A stretch of 64,000 nt of DNA from Methanospirillum hungatei JF-1 (GTDB taxonomy: Archaea > Halobacteriota > Methanomicrobia > Methanomicrobiales > Methanospirillaceae), in the NCBI RefSeq assembly GCF_000013445.1, contig NC_007796.1, positions 2,516,936-2,580,935 on the forward strand, read 5' to 3'. The position numbers and the translations under genes are program-made. Under the pieces are notes generated by a model. The model saw only the letters and a program-made list of their open reading frames with translations. It was not told the origin of the DNA and made no database searches. This document shows positions 24,666 to 33,423 of this stretch, one piece after another. Positions within the stretch are counted from its first letter, which is position 1. Each line of letters opens with the position of its first letter.

Positions 24666-26105
24666 ATGACTGTCATCATTCAAGGCAGATCATTTCCGGA
24701 TGACCTGACACAATATGCAGAATTTATCGGGCAGGGATTATTATCACCGGAAGAGATGCGACGGATTGATCAGAACGCACAGGCCCTTGGCATCAGTGGA
24801 CTGGAACTTATGGAATCCGCCGGGACCGGACTTGCGATGGCTGCACGCCAGTATCAGCCCGGAAAAATACTCATTCTGTGCGGAAGCGGAAATAATGGCG
24901 GTGACGGAATGGTGGCAGCCCGCCATCTTGCAGGTGAGGCAGATATTACCGTCTTCTGGTATGACTCGGGAAGACAGACCGACTCAACAAGAACACAACT
25001 TCAGCGTCTTCTCTCTTGCAGTGTCACATCCATCCCATTCCGCAGCAGGGATGACCTGATTGAGCATACCCGGATCTTTCAGGATACCGACCTTATCATT
25101 GATGCTCTTCTTGGAACCGGAGGAACGGGTTCGGTCCGGGAACCTGTCAGAACCTGTATCGAATTTGCAAATAATGCAAAGGCACCGATCCTCTCTGCCG
25201 ATCTCCCATCACCAGGTATCATCCCGGATAGGATCTGTGCATTTCATCGGGCAAAAACCGAAGGAGCACATATCTATGGCATCGGGATTCCTCTTCTCGC
25301 TGAAATTAGTACAGGACCTGGAGATCTTCTTATCCTCCGGAACCGGAACCCGGACAGCCACAAGGGCGTGGGAGGCAACATACTTGTTATCGGGGGTGGC
25401 CCATACCAGGGAGCTCCCTACCTTGCCGGGCTTGCAGCACTCAGGGCTGGTGCAGATATCGTCCGGGTTGTAAGCCCCCATTACCTGCCTGAACCGGATA
25501 TTATTCATGTTCCTACAGCCGGTGATCGAATTACCACAGCAGACCTTGCCACCATCATACCCTTGTGTAAACAGGCTGATGTCGTCCTCTGTGGCCCGGG
25601 TCTTGGTCCCGAATCCCATGATGTCATCACATCCCTCGCCCCCTATATCAGAAAAGGAGTCTTTGATGCTGATGCATTGAGAGATCCTCTCCCTGTTGCG
25701 GGAGAATCACTCTATACACCCCACGCAGGAGAGTTTGCCCGGATGTCCGGCCTTAGCCCTGGAAAGACACCACGGGAGCGGGCACATGCAATAATGAAGG
25801 CACAGATATTAGGGACAGTTCTGCTCAAGGGAGCGGTGGATGTCATCTGTGACGGATCACGGGTCAGGTTTAACCAGACCGGCACACCCGCCATGACGAC
25901 CGGTGGGACCGGGGATGTGCTTGCCGGAGTATGTGCAGCTCTGATGGCTGTTGTTCCTGCATTTGAGGCAGCGTGTATCGGAGCCTATGTCACAGGGCGC
26001 GCAGGTGAACTCATCACACAGACCTGTGGGTATGGGATGACAGCCCGTGACCTCCTTACGGCAGTACCTCAAGTATTGTTCAGGAGCACTTCTGAGAGAG
26101 AATAA
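24666..26105 (+). CDS. nnr: Bifunctional NAD(P)H-hydrate epimerase / dehydratase
   Basis: 479 residues: an N-terminal YjeF_N epimerase domain (about 25-215) with LMESAGTGLA and ILCGSGNNGGDGMVAARHL, then an ADP-dependent dehydratase domain of ribokinase fold (about 230-475) with GNILVIGGGPYQGAP, LCGPGLGPES and TTGGTGDVLAGV. It repairs hydrated NADH and NADPH. ATG 24666 follows GGAGGA. It shares one base with moaC (TAATG). Confidence 0.93.
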   Translation: MTVIIQGRSFPDDLTQYAEFIGQGLLSPEEMRRIDQNAQALGISGLELMESAGTGLAMAARQYQPGKILILCGSGNNGGDGMVAARHLAGEADITVFWYDSGRQTDSTRTQLQRLLSCSVTSIPFRSRDDLIEHTRIFQDTDLIIDALLGTGGTGSVREPVRTCIEFANNAKAPILSADLPSPGIIPDRICAFHRAKTEGAHIYGIGIPLLAEISTGPGDLLILRNRNPDSHKGVGGNILVIGGGPYQGAPYLAGLAALRAGADIVRVVSPHYLPEPDIIHVPTAGDRITTADLATIIPLCKQADVVLCGPGLGPESHDVITSLAPYIRKGVFDADALRDPLPVAGESLYTPHAGEFARMSGLSPGKTPRERAHAIMKAQILGTVLLKGAVDVICDGSRVRFNQTGTPAMTTGGTGDVLAGVCAALMAVVPAFEAACIGAYVTGRAGELITQTCGYGMTARDLLTAVPQVLFRSTSERE

Positions 26106-26575
26106 TGCCGGTATTTACTCATCTTGATGATGACCGTGCCAGAATGGTGGATGTATCCGCAAAAGGGGAAGTCTACCGGAAAGCGGTCGCTACAGGAACG
26201 ATAACCCTTCGTCCTGATACCCTGTCTGCGATCCGGGATGGCACTGTTGTAAAAGGGAACGTTCTTGCAACTGCCAGAGTAGCCGCTACACTTGCGATTA
26301 AAGATACTCCGCGGCTTATCCCGATGTGCCATGCAATTCCCGTTCATGGGATTGATATCACCTTTGATTACACAAAAACGGGAATCACAGCCACAGTTAC
26401 GGTCATATCTGCCGGCAAAACCGGGGTTGAAATGGAAGCACTTGTCGGTGTGAGCACCGCCCTGCTCACCATCTGGGATATGGTAAAATCTGCCGAGAAG
26501 GATGAGAAAGGGCAGTATCCGGTTACCGGCATCTCTGATATCAGGGTACTTGAAAAAGTAAAACAGGACCTGTAA
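26105..26575 (+). CDS. moaC: Cyclic pyranopterin monophosphate synthase
   Basis: 156 residues with the MoaC hallmarks MVDVSAKGEVYRKAVA, AATLAIKDTPRLIPMCH, TGVEMEALVGVSTALLTIWD and DMVKSAEKDEKG. It converts 3',8-cyclo-GTP, made by MoaA, into cPMP for molybdopterin or tungstopterin, needed by formylmethanofuran and formate dehydrogenases. Coupled by TAATG to nnr; other mo genes are not in the window. Confidence 0.95.
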   Translation: MPVFTHLDDDRARMVDVSAKGEVYRKAVATGTITLRPDTLSAIRDGTVVKGNVLATARVAATLAIKDTPRLIPMCHAIPVHGIDITFDYTKTGITATVTVISAGKTGVEMEALVGVSTALLTIWDMVKSAEKDEKGQYPVTGISDIRVLEKVKQDL

Positions 26576-26592
26576 GGCAGTCATCAAGAGCA

Positions 26593-26603
26593 GATATATA
26601 TCC
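26593..26603 (+). promoter_or_regulatory. TATA box of the L15e-prefoldin superoperon
   Basis: GATATATATCC, about 90 bp before the L15e ATG and 18 bp after the moaC stop, so transcription likely starts near 26620. A ten-gene plus-strand cluster follows. Confidence 0.55.
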
Positions 26604-26629
26604 TGTATGAGAGACCTGTAATGGACTTT

Positions 26630-26668
26630 CGGGATCCGTCCCGTTAGGAATGTAGCCTGATTCAGGCT
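26630..26668 (+). promoter_or_regulatory. Two hairpins in the L15e mRNA leader
   Basis: CGGGA-TCCG-TCCCG (26630-26643) and AGCCTG-ATT-CAGGCT (26654-26668) are both perfect stems, lying in tandem between the predicted start of transcription and the L15e ATG at 26685. They could be a ribosomal-protein binding site for feedback control; this is inference. Confidence 0.5.
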
Positions 26669-26684
26669 GAACCTGGTGAACCGC

Positions 26685-27275
26685 ATGACAAAATCTATGT
26701 ATGCATATGTCAGGGATGCATGGAAGATCCCTGATGATACCGGAGTCAAAGCCCTCCTGTGGGAACGAATGCAGGACTGGCGCCGGGAAGGAAGTATTGT
26801 TCGTGTCCGCAGACCAACACGGATTGATCGTGCCCGTGCTCTTGGATACAAGGCAAAACAGGGTATCGTTGTAGTCCGTGTGAAGGTCCGCCGTGGAGGC
26901 CGCCGGGCATCCAGATATGTTCGTGGACGTCGTACTGCACGTATGGGTGTAAACCGGAAGACCATGGGGAAGAGTATCCAGCGGATCGCTGAAGAGCGCG
27001 CCTGCCGGAAGTACCCAAACATGGAAGTCCTGAACTCATACTGGGTTGGAGAAGACGGACGTCAGAAATGGTACGAAGTTATCCTTCTTGACCCGCATCA
27101 CCCGTCTATTATCAATGATAAAACCCTGAACTGGATATCAAAACCAGGGCACCGTGGCCGGAGTGAGCGTGGACTGACCAGTGCTGGTGTCAAGGGCCGT
27201 GGCATGCGCAGACGCGGGAAAGGTACTGAAAAGTGCCGTCCATCTGTCCGGGCTAATGCAAACCGGGCCAAATAA
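26685..27275 (+). CDS. rpl15e: Ribosomal protein L15e
   Basis: 196 residues, very basic. [63 protein letters not shown] and WYEVILLDP are all L15e signatures. It is a large-subunit rRNA-binding protein of archaea and eukaryotes. An in-frame GTG lies three codons before the ATG; the ATG at 26685 fits the family and has GGTG upstream. First gene of the cluster, 10 bp before rpp30. Confidence 0.95.
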   Translation: MTKSMYAYVRDAWKIPDDTGVKALLWERMQDWRREGSIVRVRRPTRIDRARALGYKAKQGIVVVRVKVRRGGRRASRYVRGRRTARMGVNRKTMGKSIQRIAEERACRKYPNMEVLNSYWVGEDGRQKWYEVILLDPHHPSIINDKTLNWISKPGHRGRSERGLTSAGVKGRGMRRRGKGTEKCRPSVRANANRAK

Positions 27276-27285
27276 CCTTTTTTAA

Positions 27286-27927
27286 ATGCACGTCTTTGAC
27301 GGTTGCGTTTTTCCTTATCCTTCCGGAACGGTAAGTATTGCCAGGTATGCACGGGAGCTTTCTTCACTTGGGTTTTCTGGGTGCGTTGCTGCGAGCATGG
27401 CACCGGTAAACAGGATATATGACATCCCGGTCTGGACAGCACGATATCTGACGGAGGTTCCGGCCCGTCTTCTCAGCAGAGAAGCAGGAAGATCCGTACA
27501 GGTGAATGATCTCGTGTATGTACAGGCGGGAGATGCCGGATATAACCGGAATATCCTCACTACGCAGGGCGTCCATGTCATGACCAATCTGCATACAACT
27601 CCGAAGGACGGGTTTGACCGGTACTGTGCACAACTTGCCGCCGAACGGGAGATTGGGGTGGATCTATCAGTCAGACCCCTCATTGAACTTCGTGATGGTG
27701 CGAGGCAAAAAGTCATCAGAAGATATGAAGAGATTTTTACGCTTCAGAACCGGTATGAATTCCCGATTGTGCTGTCAAGTCATGCCTCTGATATAACCCA
27801 TCTAAAAAGTCCCCGGGAAATGATACGACTCTTTTCACTTGTATGGAAGGATGAGAACCTATTATGGGAGTCTCTGGAGAGCATCTGCCGGATAAAAAAC
27901 CGGACCGGACCGGTTGTGGAGATATAA
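27286..27927 (+). CDS. rnp3: RNase P protein component 3 (Rpp30)
   Basis: 213 residues in a TIM-barrel (PHP-like) fold. MHVFDGCVFPYPSG at the start, GVDLSVRPLIELRDGAR, and FPIVLSSHASDITHLKSPREM near the end are typical for archaeal Rpp30. With Pop5 it forms the subcomplex that activates the catalytic domain of RNase P RNA for tRNA 5' processing. Its stop codon directly precedes the pop5 start. Confidence 0.88.
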   Translation: MHVFDGCVFPYPSGTVSIARYARELSSLGFSGCVAASMAPVNRIYDIPVWTARYLTEVPARLLSREAGRSVQVNDLVYVQAGDAGYNRNILTTQGVHVMTNLHTTPKDGFDRYCAQLAAEREIGVDLSVRPLIELRDGARQKVIRRYEEIFTLQNRYEFPIVLSSHASDITHLKSPREMIRLFSLVWKDENLLWESLESICRIKNRTGPVVEI

Positions 27928-28413
27928 ATGCGTCTTCGCCCGTCCATGCGTGAAAACTTCAGATATGTTCTTGTTCGGATTACTTCGGATTCTGTTTTTG
28001 AATCGCGTGATCTGTACCGATCGATTGCAGAGTCGGTTGTCAGCCTGTATGGTGATCGTATCACGGCGCAGATCTGGCCGTCTGTCATGCAGGTATCTGG
28101 TTCTTATGCAATTATCAGATGCAGGCGCGGTCTTGAGCACGATCTTGAGACTGCTCTCTGTGCGATATCGCAGATTCAGGGCACACCAGCAGCAATACAC
28201 CCGCTCAGAACATCAGGAACGATCCGGACACTGAAAGAAAAGATGCCGCTCTGCACCGAGAAACGAAGCGCAAAAGCCGTGATATCAGGAGTTCCCTGTG
28301 ATGTTGTTGTTTCTATGCAGGGAAGGATAGATCTCAAAGAAAAGGGGATTTATCATGAGATACCACGGTACATAACAGAAGAAGATACTGAGGACCTGTA
28401 CTATGATGAATAA
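27928..28413 (+). CDS. rnp2: RNase P protein component 2 (Pop5)
   Basis: 161 residues. MRLRPSMRENFRYVLVRI and SGSYAIIRCRRGLEHDLETAL match Pop5 (RNA-binding alpha-beta fold). The last 40 residues form an acidic extension seen in several archaeal Pop5 proteins. It pairs with Rpp30, encoded immediately before it, and overlaps psmA by 11 bp. Confidence 0.88.
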   Translation: MRLRPSMRENFRYVLVRITSDSVFESRDLYRSIAESVVSLYGDRITAQIWPSVMQVSGSYAIIRCRRGLEHDLETALCAISQIQGTPAAIHPLRTSGTIRTLKEKMPLCTEKRSAKAVISGVPCDVVVSMQGRIDLKEKGIYHEIPRYITEEDTEDLYYDE

Positions 28414-29122
28414 TAATCAGGCCGCATATGATCGCGCCATTACTGTTTTCAGCCCGGATGGGAGATTATACCAGGTTGAATATGCACGTGAGGCGGTCAA
28501 ACGCGGCACAACTGCAGTTGGAATAAAATGCCAGGAGGGCGTCGTCCTGATAGTTGATAAACGGATCAACTCCCGCCTTCTTGAGGCCAATTCAATAGAG
28601 AAAATTTTCAGGATCGATGAGCATATCGGAGTTGCGTCATCCGGGCTTGTCGGCGATGCACGCGCACTGGTCGACCGGGCCAGAATCGAAGCTCAGATAA
28701 ACCGGGTCACCTATGACGAACCGATCGATGTCGAGACCCTTGCAAAGAAACTTGGCGACCATATGCAGACCTATACCCAGTTTGGCGGGGCACGCCCCTA
28801 TGGGACTGCACTCCTTATTACCGGTATCTCTGACGGCCAGTTCCGTCTTTTCGAAACAGATCCGAGTGGCACCCTTCTTGAATACAAGGCAACCGGAATC
28901 GGAACCGGCAGACCTGCCGTGATGAAACTGTTCGAGGAAGAATACACTCACGAATGTTCCATAAAGGATGCCATTACCCTTGGTCTGAAAGCACTTCATG
29001 AAGCAACGGAGGGAAAGTTCGACGTGAACACCGTTGAGATCGGAGTAATTACAAGGGAGGAGGAGCAGTTCAGGAAGATGTCACGTGAAGAGGTTCTGTC
29101 CTATATCGGACAGCCACAGTAA
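28403..29122 (+). CDS. psmA: Proteasome alpha subunit
   Basis: 239 residues: the alpha-subunit N-terminal gate and helix AYDRAITVFSPDGRLYQVEY, then AREAVKRGTTAVGI, SSGLVGDARALVDRARIEA and GGARPYGTALLITG. It forms the outer rings of the 20S proteasome and controls substrate entry with the PAN ATPase. Two ATG codons in a row open the gene. The position between pop5 and SDO1 is the conserved archaeal order. Confidence 0.96.
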   Translation: MMNNNQAAYDRAITVFSPDGRLYQVEYAREAVKRGTTAVGIKCQEGVVLIVDKRINSRLLEANSIEKIFRIDEHIGVASSGLVGDARALVDRARIEAQINRVTYDEPIDVETLAKKLGDHMQTYTQFGGARPYGTALLITGISDGQFRLFETDPSGTLLEYKATGIGTGRPAVMKLFEEEYTHECSIKDAITLGLKALHEATEGKFDVNTVEIGVITREEEQFRKMSREEVLSYIGQPQ

Positions 29123-29143
29123 CTGGAACAGGGAGGCAGACCG

Positions 29144-29839
29144 GTGATATCACTCGATGATGCAGTTGTTGCAAAACTTGAGAGCCATGGTGAGCGGTTT
29201 GAGATCCTGGTAGATCCGGATTTGGCCGCAAAAATCAGGCAGGGTGAAGATATCCCAATTGAGGATGCGGTTGCAGCACTCCAGATCTTTGAGAACGCTT
29301 CCCAGGCTGAACGGGCATCAGAGGAGTCCCTCAAAAAAGTGTTCAAAACAACAGAATTTGAACCGATCGCATTACACATCATCCGCAAGGGAGAGATTCA
29401 CCTTACCTCAGAGCAGCGAAAGGTCCTGACCGCGGAAAAACGCAGACAGGTCATCACCTTTATCGCGCGGAATGCAGTTAATCCCCAGACCGGACATCCT
29501 CACCCGCCACAACGGATTGAACTGGCAATGGAAGAAGCAAAAGTCCATATTGATCCATTCAGGAGTGTAGAGGAACTGGTAAAGGACACGATGAAGGCAC
29601 TCAGGCCTCTTATCCCGATCAAGTTTGACGAAGTCAGGGTTGCAGTCAGGATCCCGCCGGATTATGCACCCCGGGCGTATGGTGAGATCTCAGCCGTAGC
29701 TGCCATCGAGAAAGAAGAATGGCAGAAGGACGGGTCATGGATCTGTGTTGTGGTAATCCCTGCCGGAATACAGACCGAGTTCTACGACCTGATTAACCGG
29801 ATCAGCCATGGGAACGCAGAGACAAAGATCATCAAGTAA
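29144..29839 (+). CDS. sdo1: Ribosome maturation protein SDO1 (SBDS homologue)
   Basis: 231 residues: the N-terminal FYSH domain (LDDAVVAKLESHGERFEILV, VFKTTEFEPIALHIIRKG), a helical middle domain (QRIELAMEEAKVHIDPFRS) and a ferredoxin-like C-terminal domain. SBDS releases the anti-association factor aIF6 from the 50S subunit with EF-2. The GTG start at 29144 has GGGAGG upstream. Exosome genes, usually next, are absent: L37Ae begins 52 bp later. Confidence 0.94.
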   Translation: MISLDDAVVAKLESHGERFEILVDPDLAAKIRQGEDIPIEDAVAALQIFENASQAERASEESLKKVFKTTEFEPIALHIIRKGEIHLTSEQRKVLTAEKRRQVITFIARNAVNPQTGHPHPPQRIELAMEEAKVHIDPFRSVEELVKDTMKALRPLIPIKFDEVRVAVRIPPDYAPRAYGEISAVAAIEKEEWQKDGSWICVVVIPAGIQTEFYDLINRISHGNAETKIIK

Positions 29840-29891
29840 CTATAAGTGTATTTGAATCCAACAAAAAAGGACATCTAGGTAGGTTTTGAAT

Positions 29892-30179
29892 ATGGCCAGA
29901 AAAATGGTAAAGGCAAAGGGGAGGGTATCCGGCTCTACGGGCAGATTTGGTCCGAGATATGGTCGGTTTATCAGGAAACGAGTACGTGATGTTGAACTGA
30001 TTTCAAAAGCAACACACACCTGTCCCCGCTGTGATACCGTTTCAGTAAAACGGAAAGGAACGGGCATCTGGGAATGCAGAAAATGCTCATTCAAGTTTGC
30101 CGGCGGCGCATATGTCCCGGTCACTCCGAACCTGAAGGTTGCCCTGCGTACTATTGAGCGGACAGTAAAGGAGGCGTAA
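29892..30179 (+). CDS. rpl37ae: Ribosomal protein L37Ae
   Basis: 95 residues with the C4 zinc ribbon CPRC and CRKC (about 37-55), [19 protein letters not shown] and [10 protein letters not shown] large-subunit protein. ATG 29892 is chosen over an in-frame TTG two codons earlier because MARK is the conserved start. It is followed at 7 bp by rpoP. Confidence 0.95.
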   Translation: MARKMVKAKGRVSGSTGRFGPRYGRFIRKRVRDVELISKATHTCPRCDTVSVKRKGTGIWECRKCSFKFAGGAYVPVTPNLKVALRTIERTVKEA

Positions 30180-30186
30180 AGCTTCT

Positions 30187-30321
30187 ATGCCTGGGTCGTA
30201 CAAGTGTGCCCGGTGTAAACAAAAGGTCGAGATCGATATGAATGTCCGGTGTCCCTTCTGCGGGCATCGGATCCTTTTTAAAGAACGGGGAGCAGCAATC
30301 AAAGAACTCAAGGCCAGATGA
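30187..30321 (+). CDS. rpoP: DNA-directed RNA polymerase subunit P (Rpb12-like)
   Basis: A 44-residue protein beginning [16 protein letters not shown], with the zinc ribbon CARC...[13 protein letters not shown]. This is the archaeal homologue of Rpb12, a small subunit on the outside of RNA polymerase close to subunits D and L. It overlaps the next gene in ATGA. Confidence 0.93.
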   Translation: MPGSYKCARCKQKVEIDMNVRCPFCGHRILFKERGAAIKELKAR

Positions 30322-30731
30322 CTCTGGTCACTACTTCCCGTCGTTCCACTTTGGCAACCAGATCGATAGCCAAGGATCTCGCATTTGCAACCGGGGCCGG
30401 GTATCTGTCACGGGGAAAGCACGGACTTCGTGAGATCTCCGATGAGCATGACCTTTTCATCGTATTTGAGCAGCAACGGGCAGGAATACTGATGACGCTC
30501 TATCGTGAGGGCGAACCATGCCTCATGCGAATCATCAAAAAGCATGACACGGGTGTTCGTGAGGGGCATCTGTATAGGGGTATCAGAACATCAGACCATG
30601 AACTGGGCGGGATTCTCGAGGGGACATGCACCGTTGATTATCTTGATCACAATGATCTGGTACTTGCCTTTGACGGCCCACAGAAACGGTGCATGACGCT
30701 CATACTCGGCAGGGTACTGGATGATGCATGA
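30318..30731 (+). CDS. Brix-domain ribosome biogenesis protein (Imp4-like)
   Basis: 137 residues with the Brix start [28 protein letters not shown] and [20 protein letters not shown]. Archaeal Brix proteins correspond to a single half of eukaryotic Imp4/Rpf-type factors and probably help pre-rRNA folding. It is overlapped at both ends: four bases by rpoP and 11 bp by the Pcc1 gene. Confidence 0.85.
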   Translation: MTLVTTSRRSTLATRSIAKDLAFATGAGYLSRGKHGLREISDEHDLFIVFEQQRAGILMTLYREGEPCLMRIIKKHDTGVREGHLYRGIRTSDHELGGILEGTCTVDYLDHNDLVLAFDGPQKRCMTLILGRVLDDA

Positions 30732-30981
30732 AGCAATCTTCACCTTTGAAACACCCGATACCGGAGTAATTGTCAGGTCGTTGCTACCTGAGGCAGAAAC
30801 CGATGGAGCGGGCAGATCCTGGGGAACAATAACAGAGACGTCTGAATCATCATTTGAAATCCGCATCAGGGCAGAAGATCTGACCGCGCTCAGAGCGGCT
30901 CTGAACACCTGGCTCAGACTGGTTCAGATAGCTGAAGAGATGGTACAGACAACTAAAAAGGCGGGAAGAACAAATGAATAG
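30721..30981 (+). CDS. pcc1: KEOPS complex subunit Pcc1
   Basis: 86 residues with [42 protein letters not shown] and LRLVQIAEEM, the compact alpha-beta fold of Pcc1. It is the dimerisation subunit of KEOPS, which makes t6A37 in ANN-decoding tRNAs with Kae1, Bud32 and Cgi121. Tandem ATGs at 30721 and 30724 are both possible starts. Confidence 0.85.
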   Translation: MMHEAIFTFETPDTGVIVRSLLPEAETDGAGRSWGTITETSESSFEIRIRAEDLTALRAALNTWLRLVQIAEEMVQTTKKAGRTNE

Positions 30982-30993
30982 GAGGAGTTAAGG

Positions 30994-31356
30994 ATGCAGA
31001 ATATTTCGCCAAAAGTGCAGAACCAGATAAATATGCTTCAGCAGATGCAACAGCAGATGCAGACCATCCTCTCTCAAAAGAGCCAATATGAACTGGCTGC
31101 GCAGGAAGCACGAAGAGCGGTTGAAGAACTGAAGGAAACAGATGACTCTGCTGCGGTATATATGAACGTGGGAACTGTTGTCATGCAGAAACCTAAATCT
31201 GAAGTCATCTCCAAAGTCACTGAGAAGATCGAAACACTGGAGATCAGGATCCGATCAATAGAGAAGCAGGAGAAGATGCTTCAGGAAAAGTTTGAAAAAC
31301 TTCAAAGTCAGGTTCGTTCAGAAATTGAGGGACGAAAAACCCCCGACGCAAACTGA
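30994..31356 (+). CDS. pfdB: Prefoldin beta subunit
   Basis: 120 residues: two long coiled-coil helices (about 5-48 and 75-112) around a beta-hairpin with DDSAAVYMNVGTVVMQKP, the archaeal PfdB pattern. The hexamer alpha2-beta4 hands unfolded chains to the thermosome. GGAGG precedes the ATG. It ends the superoperon, 17 bp before tRNA-Leu. Confidence 0.95.
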   Translation: MQNISPKVQNQINMLQQMQQQMQTILSQKSQYELAAQEARRAVEELKETDDSAAVYMNVGTVVMQKPKSEVISKVTEKIETLEIRIRSIEKQEKMLQEKFEKLQSQVRSEIEGRKTPDAN

Positions 31357-31373
31357 ATCCATATCTTTTTTGA

Positions 31374-31458
31374 GCGAGGATTGCCGAGCCAGGTCAAAGG
31401 CGACGGATTTAGGGTCCGTTCCCGAAGGGGTCCGGGTGTTCAAATCGCCCTCCTCGCA
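31374..31458 (+). tRNA. tRNA-Leu (anticodon TAG)
   Basis: An 85-nt class II tRNA: acceptor GCGAGGA pairs with TCCTCGC, discriminator A, anticodon stem ACGGA/TCCGT with loop TTTAGGG (anticodon TAG), a variable arm around TCCCGAAGGGG and T-arm GGGTG-TTCAAAT-CGCCC. CCA not encoded. Confidence 0.95.
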
Positions 31459-31560
31459 TTCTTCATGAAACTGTGCCAGTTGATATCACTACGTTTTTTA
31501 TTCACGGAAATCAATACTTCTCCAACTGCTCATTATAGAATTGGGATTGTGGGGATTGTG

Positions 31561-33423
31561 ATGTGGCACATACAAAAATCGGAAGTGTGTACCCGGCAAC
31601 AGGATATACTCAGAATTGTCCGGGTAATAGTGCTGGGAGTACTTCTTGTAACAGGTATTTTTGTTGGGGTGGGATCTGGCAAACCCCAGGCAAAAGAAAC
31701 TCTTGATTCAGGGCCTGATGTTGCAATAATTGATGCATCAGTCAAGATGGACATCTCTGAAATGGGTGAGATCACCTTGGGAACGATCCCTGATGAACGA
31801 TTAATCGTTACCATCACGGTTCAGAATACGGGGAACCGGGAAGCTCCCGGATACAAACTCCGTGCATATCTTGTACGGGTTGGCAGAGAGGATGAGATCG
31901 GAACTCAGATCGGGGGTGATATTACCGACACCAGACTTGGCGCAGGTGAGACCCGGACATATACCAAGAGCTGGTCTCTGCCAACACACCTGAAGAGGGG
32001 GGAATACCGGGTCATGATCGTCCTTGATACAAGCAGTTATTTTATTGAGCCTGATACTGACAACAACCGCATGACAAGTCAGCAGCCCGTCGTTCCCGGA
32101 GCGCTTACCGGACCGGAAGGATCAATTCCGGTATATTCACCTGCAGAGATTACCAAGCCCGGGTATTATGTATTAAAGCGGGACATCGACGGGCGAAAGA
32201 AGATGAATGTTTTTGAGATAAAAACATCAGGAGTAACCATCGACGGGGGAGGCAATACTATCAGAGGCTTGTCATCGGGATTTAACTCTGGAATATATAT
32301 CAATGCAGGAACCGCAATCCGGGATATCACCATCAAAAACGTGGTAATTGAGGGAATGGATGCAGGCATCTGGATGTACAAGGTAAGTAACAGTGTTATT
32401 ACAAATTGTACAATCAGAAACACTGCTAACATGGGTCTCCGGCTTGATCAATCCAATCAGAACCAGATTTTTGATAATACGTTTGAGAAGAATGCCATAG
32501 GTATCGGAATTTTCCAGTCCAAAGATAATCATATCTTCAATAACCTCTTGAAAAACCCGCATAATGCAGTCGTGAATGAAAATGAGCGGAATATGTGGAA
32601 CACCGATCTCAAATCAGGAACAAATATCATCGGTGGTAGTATGATTGGAGGAAATGCCTGGTTTGATGAGACGGGTGAAGGAGGATTTTCTGCATCCGCT
32701 CAGACCTATTCCCACGAAGGTATTTCTGATTCACCCTATTCACTGAATGCAAACAATATAGATCTCTACCCACTCTCCCGGTCACCCTCAAAACCATCGG
32801 TTGCTACAACTCCGGTACCAATATATACGCCAATCCCGACAGATACTCCTGTTCAGGAATGGAGTGATTCAAAGTCAGAGACCCCTCCTGAAGAACCAGT
32901 ATCTGACCAGGTGAGTGAGCCATTAATGCCGGATGTGGTTAATGCCAGTACCGAAGAAAGCACACCTCTACCAGAACAAAGTCAGAATATCCAGACTGAA
33001 GAAGCAGGAAATACAGAAGAACCTGAACCAGCCCCTCCGTCACGTCCTCTTTCACCCTATGCAGACATCAGTGTAAAAGAGATCACAGGACCTGAAACCG
33101 GCTGTCCGGGAACCGAATTTAACCTCTCTGCAGTTATTGAAAACACCGGCGGGTATGATGCTGATGCATTCCAGGTCAGATTCTACCTGACTGAAGATCG
33201 TCAGATAGATGGGAAAGATATCTTTCTTGGAGAGAAGACAGTTCGTAACCTTCCATCAGGGAGCGAGCAGACTCTCACAGAATCTTTTATCATCCCAAAA
33301 TTGATCGGGCTCAAAAATTATTACCTGGCAATCGTCACGAACACAGATAATTCAGTGTTTGAAGATAAAAAAGAAAATAATAACGGATATTCATCCATTC
33401 GGATGGCAATCCGGGATTGTTAA
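31561..33423 (+). CDS. Cell-surface protein with CARDB and right-handed beta-helix domains
   Basis: 620 residues from ATG 31561, the first Met that gives a basic stretch and membrane helix (about 18-36, VIVLGVLLVTGIFVGVG). An open frame continues upstream into tRNA-Leu and is not credible. Domains: CARDB (about 50-170, VAIIDASVKMDISE, TVQNTGN), a NosD-type parallel beta-helix (about 190-360, GVTIDGGGNTIRGL with N-x-I-x-N-x repeats), a Pro/Thr/Glu-rich linker (about 400-500), and a second CARDB (ADISVKEITGPETGCPGTEF). It is probably anchored in the membrane and binds or scaffolds surface glycans. Ends directly against the FKBP gene. Confidence 0.75.
   Translation: MWHIQKSEVCTRQQDILRIVRVIVLGVLLVTGIFVGVGSGKPQAKETLDSGPDVAIIDASVKMDISEMGEITLGTIPDERLIVTITVQNTGNREAPGYKLRAYLVRVGREDEIGTQIGGDITDTRLGAGETRTYTKSWSLPTHLKRGEYRVMIVLDTSSYFIEPDTDNNRMTSQQPVVPGALTGPEGSIPVYSPAEITKPGYYVLKRDIDGRKKMNVFEIKTSGVTIDGGGNTIRGLSSGFNSGIYINAGTAIRDITIKNVVIEGMDAGIWMYKVSNSVITNCTIRNTANMGLRLDQSNQNQIFDNTFEKNAIGIGIFQSKDNHIFNNLLKNPHNAVVNENERNMWNTDLKSGTNIIGGSMIGGNAWFDETGEGGFSASAQTYSHEGISDSPYSLNANNIDLYPLSRSPSKPSVATTPVPIYTPIPTDTPVQEWSDSKSETPPEEPVSDQVSEPLMPDVVNASTEESTPLPEQSQNIQTEEAGNTEEPEPAPPSRPLSPYADISVKEITGPETGCPGTEFNLSAVIENTGGYDADAFQVRFYLTEDRQIDGKDIFLGEKTVRNLPSGSEQTLTESFIIPKLIGLKNYYLAIVTNTDNSVFEDKKENNNGYSSIRMAIRDC

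Noticed and set aside
26069-27022. 317-codon minus-strand frame opposite moaC and L15e
   Set aside because: Arg-rich low-quality sequence that covers two certain genes and a promoter on the other strand.
31381-31560. N-terminal extension of the CARDB protein into tRNA-Leu
   Set aside because: The extension would begin inside the tRNA gene; the Met at 31561 gives a proper membrane leader.
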